Part shown: piece by piece, positions 31,337 through 33,543 of the stretch
How positions within the stretch are numbered: position 1 is the first letter of the stretch
Layout: the number at the start of each line of letters is the position of its first letter
Assembly (NCBI GenBank): GCA_964356335.1
Contig: CAYHHI010000037.1
Location: 1-33,543 of the forward strand
Length of the DNA stretch: 33,543 bases
Reading direction: 5' to 3'
Source: CAYHHI01 sp964356335
GTDB taxonomy: Bacteria; Arandabacterota; Arandabacteria; Arandabacterales; Arandabacteraceae
Made by a program: the position numbers and the translations under genes
Notes under the pieces: model-generated
Told to the model about the DNA's origin: nothing
Seen by the model: the letters and a program-made list of their open reading frames with translations, nothing else
The model's database searches: none

Positions 31337-32368
31337 CTATGAATGACAGCCCAAGAAGCCTTGCTTCTCAAAGTACCTCTGGTGGCACTCCTCGGCTCTA
31401 TAAAAATCGCTTGCCGGCACAATCTCAGTCACTATCTTCATGCGCTTGAGCTTCCCCGACTTCTCAAGGCGCTCCCTTGAAGCCTGAGCAGCCTTGAGCT
31501 GGTCCTCATTGTGATAGAAGATTGCCGACCGATACTGGCTACCCACATCTGGTCCCTGACGGTCGGGTGTGGTCGGATCGTGCATCGCCCAGAAGGCATC
31601 GAGCAGTTGCTCGTAGGTCACCAGGGATGGGTCGTACTCAACCTGAACCGCTTCCGCATGCCCCGTGCTATCGCTGCAGACGTCCTCATAGGTTGGATTC
31701 TTGGTGTGCCCGCCCGTGTAGCCCACAGTAGCATTGACCACGCCCCTCACCTTCCTGAACTCGGCCTCCACACCCCAGAAGCACCCCGCACCGAAAGTGG
31801 CCACCTGAGTGTGCGCTTTCGTGGGTCGCCCCGGGCTATTCGTTTTCACGTCTTTCTCTCTATCGTCCTGCCCCGCCTGCTTGAAACCCAAAGCGATGGA
31901 GTTCATGCAATATCTTAGGCCCGTCGGCTCGGGGCCATCGTCGAACACATGCCCCAAGTGGCTGCCGCACTTGGCACACGAGACCTCAGTGCGGATCACG
32001 CCCTGTGACTCATCGGTCTTGGTCTCTACCGCACCGCGAGAGACCGGCTGGAAGAAGCTCGGCCAGCCAGTACCCGAATCAAACTTGGTGTCCGAGCCGA
32101 AGAGCGGATTGCCGCACGCAGCGCAGTGATATATGCCCGTCTCCTTGTTCTTGTAGTACTTACCGCTAAAGGGCATCTCGGTACCCTTCTCCCTCATCAC
32201 CTTGTATGCCTCGGGTGAAAGACAGTGCTTCCACTCATCTTCGGCCTTGTTGATCTTATCCGCCATGCCATTCTCCCTTCCGTCTGAGGGACTGACTGAT
32301 AATAATGCGAAACAGCCTAAAGCAACAAACCCCACCATGATACCGCTGAGTATTAGTCTGGAAATCAT
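31337..32368 (-). CDS. exported methionine sulfoxide reductase, MsrB-MsrA fusion
   Basis: Start at 32368 gives a signal peptide (MISRLILSGIMVGFVALGCF) after GGGAGG, 11 nt away; the frame is open to 32530 and ATG 32404 is possible. The 343-aa product has MsrB first (about 40-180): zinc cysteines in CAACGNPLF and CAKCGSHLGH, GTGWPSFF, and the catalytic cysteine in RYCMNSIAL. MsrA follows (about 185-343): catalytic FGAGCFWGVE, GYTGGHTKNPTYEDVC, GHAEAVQVEYDP and a C-terminal Cys (GFLGCHS) that may resolve the disulfide. The two halves reduce the R and S sulfoxides of methionine in proteins. The signal indicates envelope location. It needs a thiol donor, which could come from the CcdA/thioredoxin lipoprotein system in this window. 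Confidence 0.93.
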   Translation of the reverse strand: MISRLILSGIMVGFVALGCFALLSVSPSDGRENGMADKINKAEDEWKHCLSPEAYKVMREKGTEMPFSGKYYKNKETGIYHCAACGNPLFGSDTKFDSGTGWPSFFQPVSRGAVETKTDESQGVIRTEVSCAKCGSHLGHVFDDGPEPTGLRYCMNSIALGFKQAGQDDREKDVKTNSPGRPTKAHTQVATFGAGCFWGVEAEFRKVRGVVNATVGYTGGHTKNPTYEDVCSDSTGHAEAVQVEYDPSLVTYEQLLDAFWAMHDPTTPDRQGPDVGSQYRSAIFYHNEDQLKAAQASRERLEKSGKLKRMKIVTEIVPASDFYRAEECHQRYFEKQGFLGCHS

Positions 32369-32678
32369 CTTCTCAATTACCTCCCTTCCACCTTCCCGCC
32401 TCATCACCGGGCTTATTCCTTTAGACGCGCCAAGGCTCGGAGGGTATCGTGCCGGATTGGTCTCCTGACAGTACAGAGGCTGTCTTGATCCGTGCGAGTC
32501 CCGTTTGAGCCTACGATGAAAGGGTATCAATTGCAGTGTAATCAGGAATGGCGATGGTGGAGAGCTGCCATATCGAACCCCTCGGTCGAGCCGCCAGTGT
32601 CCACGTCCACCACCTGTCTGCTCAAGGAGAGAATGATCGGCCCGGAAAGACCAAAGTGGGTGAATGGCATCTCTCCAG
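32369..32678. other. non-coding gap between GH94-like and MsrBA genes
   Basis: 310 nt between two minus-strand genes. The upstream extension of the msrBA frame covers part of it. No convincing promoter, terminator, RNA or separate ORF was recognised; short ORFs on the plus strand lack ribosome-binding sites and look random. Confidence 0.5.
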
Positions 32679-33543
32679 TCACGGTTTACCCATATGCACC
32701 AAGACCCGGTGCTTTACGAGGCCCCCCTCCAGCGGAATCGCCCCATCCGGCACGCGTTGCCCATCAACCTCCACCCACGCCACGCCTCGCTCGCAGCCCT
32801 CCGGATTGTCGACCCGGATCTCGTAGACGGCTTCGCCATGACGATAGCACAGGCTGAAACCCTCCCACCATGCCGGGATGACGGGGTCCAGCTCCAGGTG
32901 ATCCCCTCGCACCTTAAGTCCCAGGACCTCCCCGACCCAAGCCAGGTACATCCACGAAGCGGCACCCGTGTACCAGGACCAACCCCCGTGGCCGATGCGC
33001 CCGGGCAAGCGATACACGTCAGCTGCGACGACGTAGGGCTCAACCCCGTAGCGCCAGACCGTGTCTGAATCGCGGGCACGCTCAATCGGGTTGAGCATAC
33101 GCAGGATACTCACCGCCCGCCCCCCGTCCCCTCGACGCGCCAGGGCCATCGCGAACCACACCGCGGCATGGGTGTACTGGCCTCCGTTCTCCCGCACGCC
33201 CGGAGGGTAGGCCTTGATGTATCCGGGTGAGGGCTCCGATTTGTCGAAGGGAGGTGCGAGGAGGAGCACCAGGCCCTCATCCTCGCGAACGAGATGGCTC
33301 CACACAGATTCCAGGGCCTTGGCTGCGTGGTCGTTACTTGTGCGATCCTTATCCGCGCGCCCCTTGTCGGTTCTAGCCTTTTCGGCCCCCCCCTCCTTGA
33401 TGCCACCCTTGCCCACATCATCCCCACCGGCGCCGCCCCCAAGCCAGGCCCAGGACTGGGGCAGCGAATCGATCTGCGCCTCCCTATTGATCGAAGAGCC
33501 CAGCGGCGTACCATCGTCGAAGATCGCCCGAAGATACCACTCC
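32679..33543 (-). CDS. GH94 family glycoside phosphorylase-like protein, C-terminal part (5' end outside window)
   Basis: The frame runs in from the right edge (first full codon begins at 33542: EWYLRAIFDDGTPLG...), so the gene starts beyond the window. Family markers in order: WYLRAIFDDGTPLGSS, REAQIDSLPQSWAWL, then a low-complexity insertion of about 40 residues, then AAKALESVWSHLV, YPPGVRENGGQYTHAAVWFAMA, GGWSWYTGAASWMYLAWVGEVLG, ELDPVIPAWWEGF and the closing beta domain (RVDNPEGCERGVAWVEVDG). These are typical of the C-terminal GH94 module of cyclic beta-1,2-glucan synthase-like (NdvB) and cellobiose/chitobiose phosphorylase proteins. The catalytic Asp lies around SLPQSWA-type sequence in relatives. 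Whether a GT84 half is attached cannot be seen. Confidence 0.9.
   Translation of the reverse strand, partial: EWYLRAIFDDGTPLGSSINREAQIDSLPQSWAWLGGGAGGDDVGKGGIKEGGAEKARTDKGRADKDRTSNDHAAKALESVWSHLVREDEGLVLLLAPPFDKSEPSPGYIKAYPPGVRENGGQYTHAAVWFAMALARRGDGGRAVSILRMLNPIERARDSDTVWRYGVEPYVVAADVYRLPGRIGHGGWSWYTGAASWMYLAWVGEVLGLKVRGDHLELDPVIPAWWEGFSLCYRHGEAVYEIRVDNPEGCERGVAWVEVDGQRVPDGAIPLEGGLVKHRVLVHMGKP

Noticed and set aside
1..33543. CRISPR array, tRNA, rRNA, insertion sequence or prophage
   Set aside because: No regularly spaced repeats, cloverleaf-like tRNA sequence, transposase or phage gene was recognised anywhere in the window.

Overview
The window looks like a chromosomal piece of an uncultured Gram-negative bacterium of the wider FCB assemblage (Fibrobacteres-Chlorobi-Bacteroidetes and relatives such as Eisenbacteria or Latescibacteria). 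The evidence is a TonB-dependent receptor with a carboxypeptidase-regulatory-like N-terminus, a PorV/UPF0164-type barrel, surface proteins ending in FlgD-like sorting-type domains, many lipoproteins, and sigma70-like promoters of the TTGAxx-16/17-TAxxAT type. No rRNA, tRNA, CRISPR array, transposase or phage gene was seen. The exact lineage cannot be fixed from the sequence alone.

Layout. (1) 1-2931, + strand: two overlapping M16 protease-family genes (the first cut by the window edge, the second lacking the zinc motif) and an exported GyrI-like ligand-binding protein. (2) 2992-3717, - strand: a CarD-type regulator behind a small unlisted membrane-protein ORF, under a good promoter. (3) 3792-12249, + strand: a tightly coupled envelope operon of TonB receptor, PorV-like barrel, NHL-type lipoprotein, secreted protein with a sorting-like C-terminus and a second lipoprotein. 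(4) 12293-13807: a small membrane protein preceded by a 21-bp tandem repeat, convergent with a YihY/BrkB membrane protein. (5) 14037-16223: a surface protein with an internally duplicated OB-like unit, with its own promoter and a strong terminator. (6) 16229-18852: a fusion of a PorV-like outer-membrane barrel domain to a complete SppA-type protease. (7) 18870-21710, - strand: a GAF-GAF-SpoIIE phosphatase followed by an M42 aminopeptidase. (8) 21810-23059: an SGNH hydrolase whose promoter region shares a 28-nt box with the gene at 14244. (9) 23119-26964, + strand: a metalloid/redox cluster (palindromic operator, 22-codon leader ORF, ArsR, COG0701 permease, two thioredoxin-like proteins, CcdA-like electron conduit, small membrane protein). 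(10) 27046-32368, - strand: exported MsrB-MsrA, then a rubrerythrin-like protein, a radical SAM/SPASM enzyme and a methyltransferase/ATP-grasp fusion. (11) 32679-33543, - strand: the C-terminal part of a GH94 glycoside phosphorylase-like protein carrying a low-complexity insertion.

Together the genes read as cell-envelope biology (secretion, uptake, surface proteins, envelope proteolysis) plus thiol/metalloid and oxidative-damage defence. The least ordinary items are the barrel-SppA fusion, the shared 28-nt promoter-proximal box, the leader ORF coupled to ArsR, the methyltransferase/ATP-grasp fusion beside a radical SAM enzyme, and the Lys/Glu/Gly-rich low-complexity segments in two unrelated enzymes.
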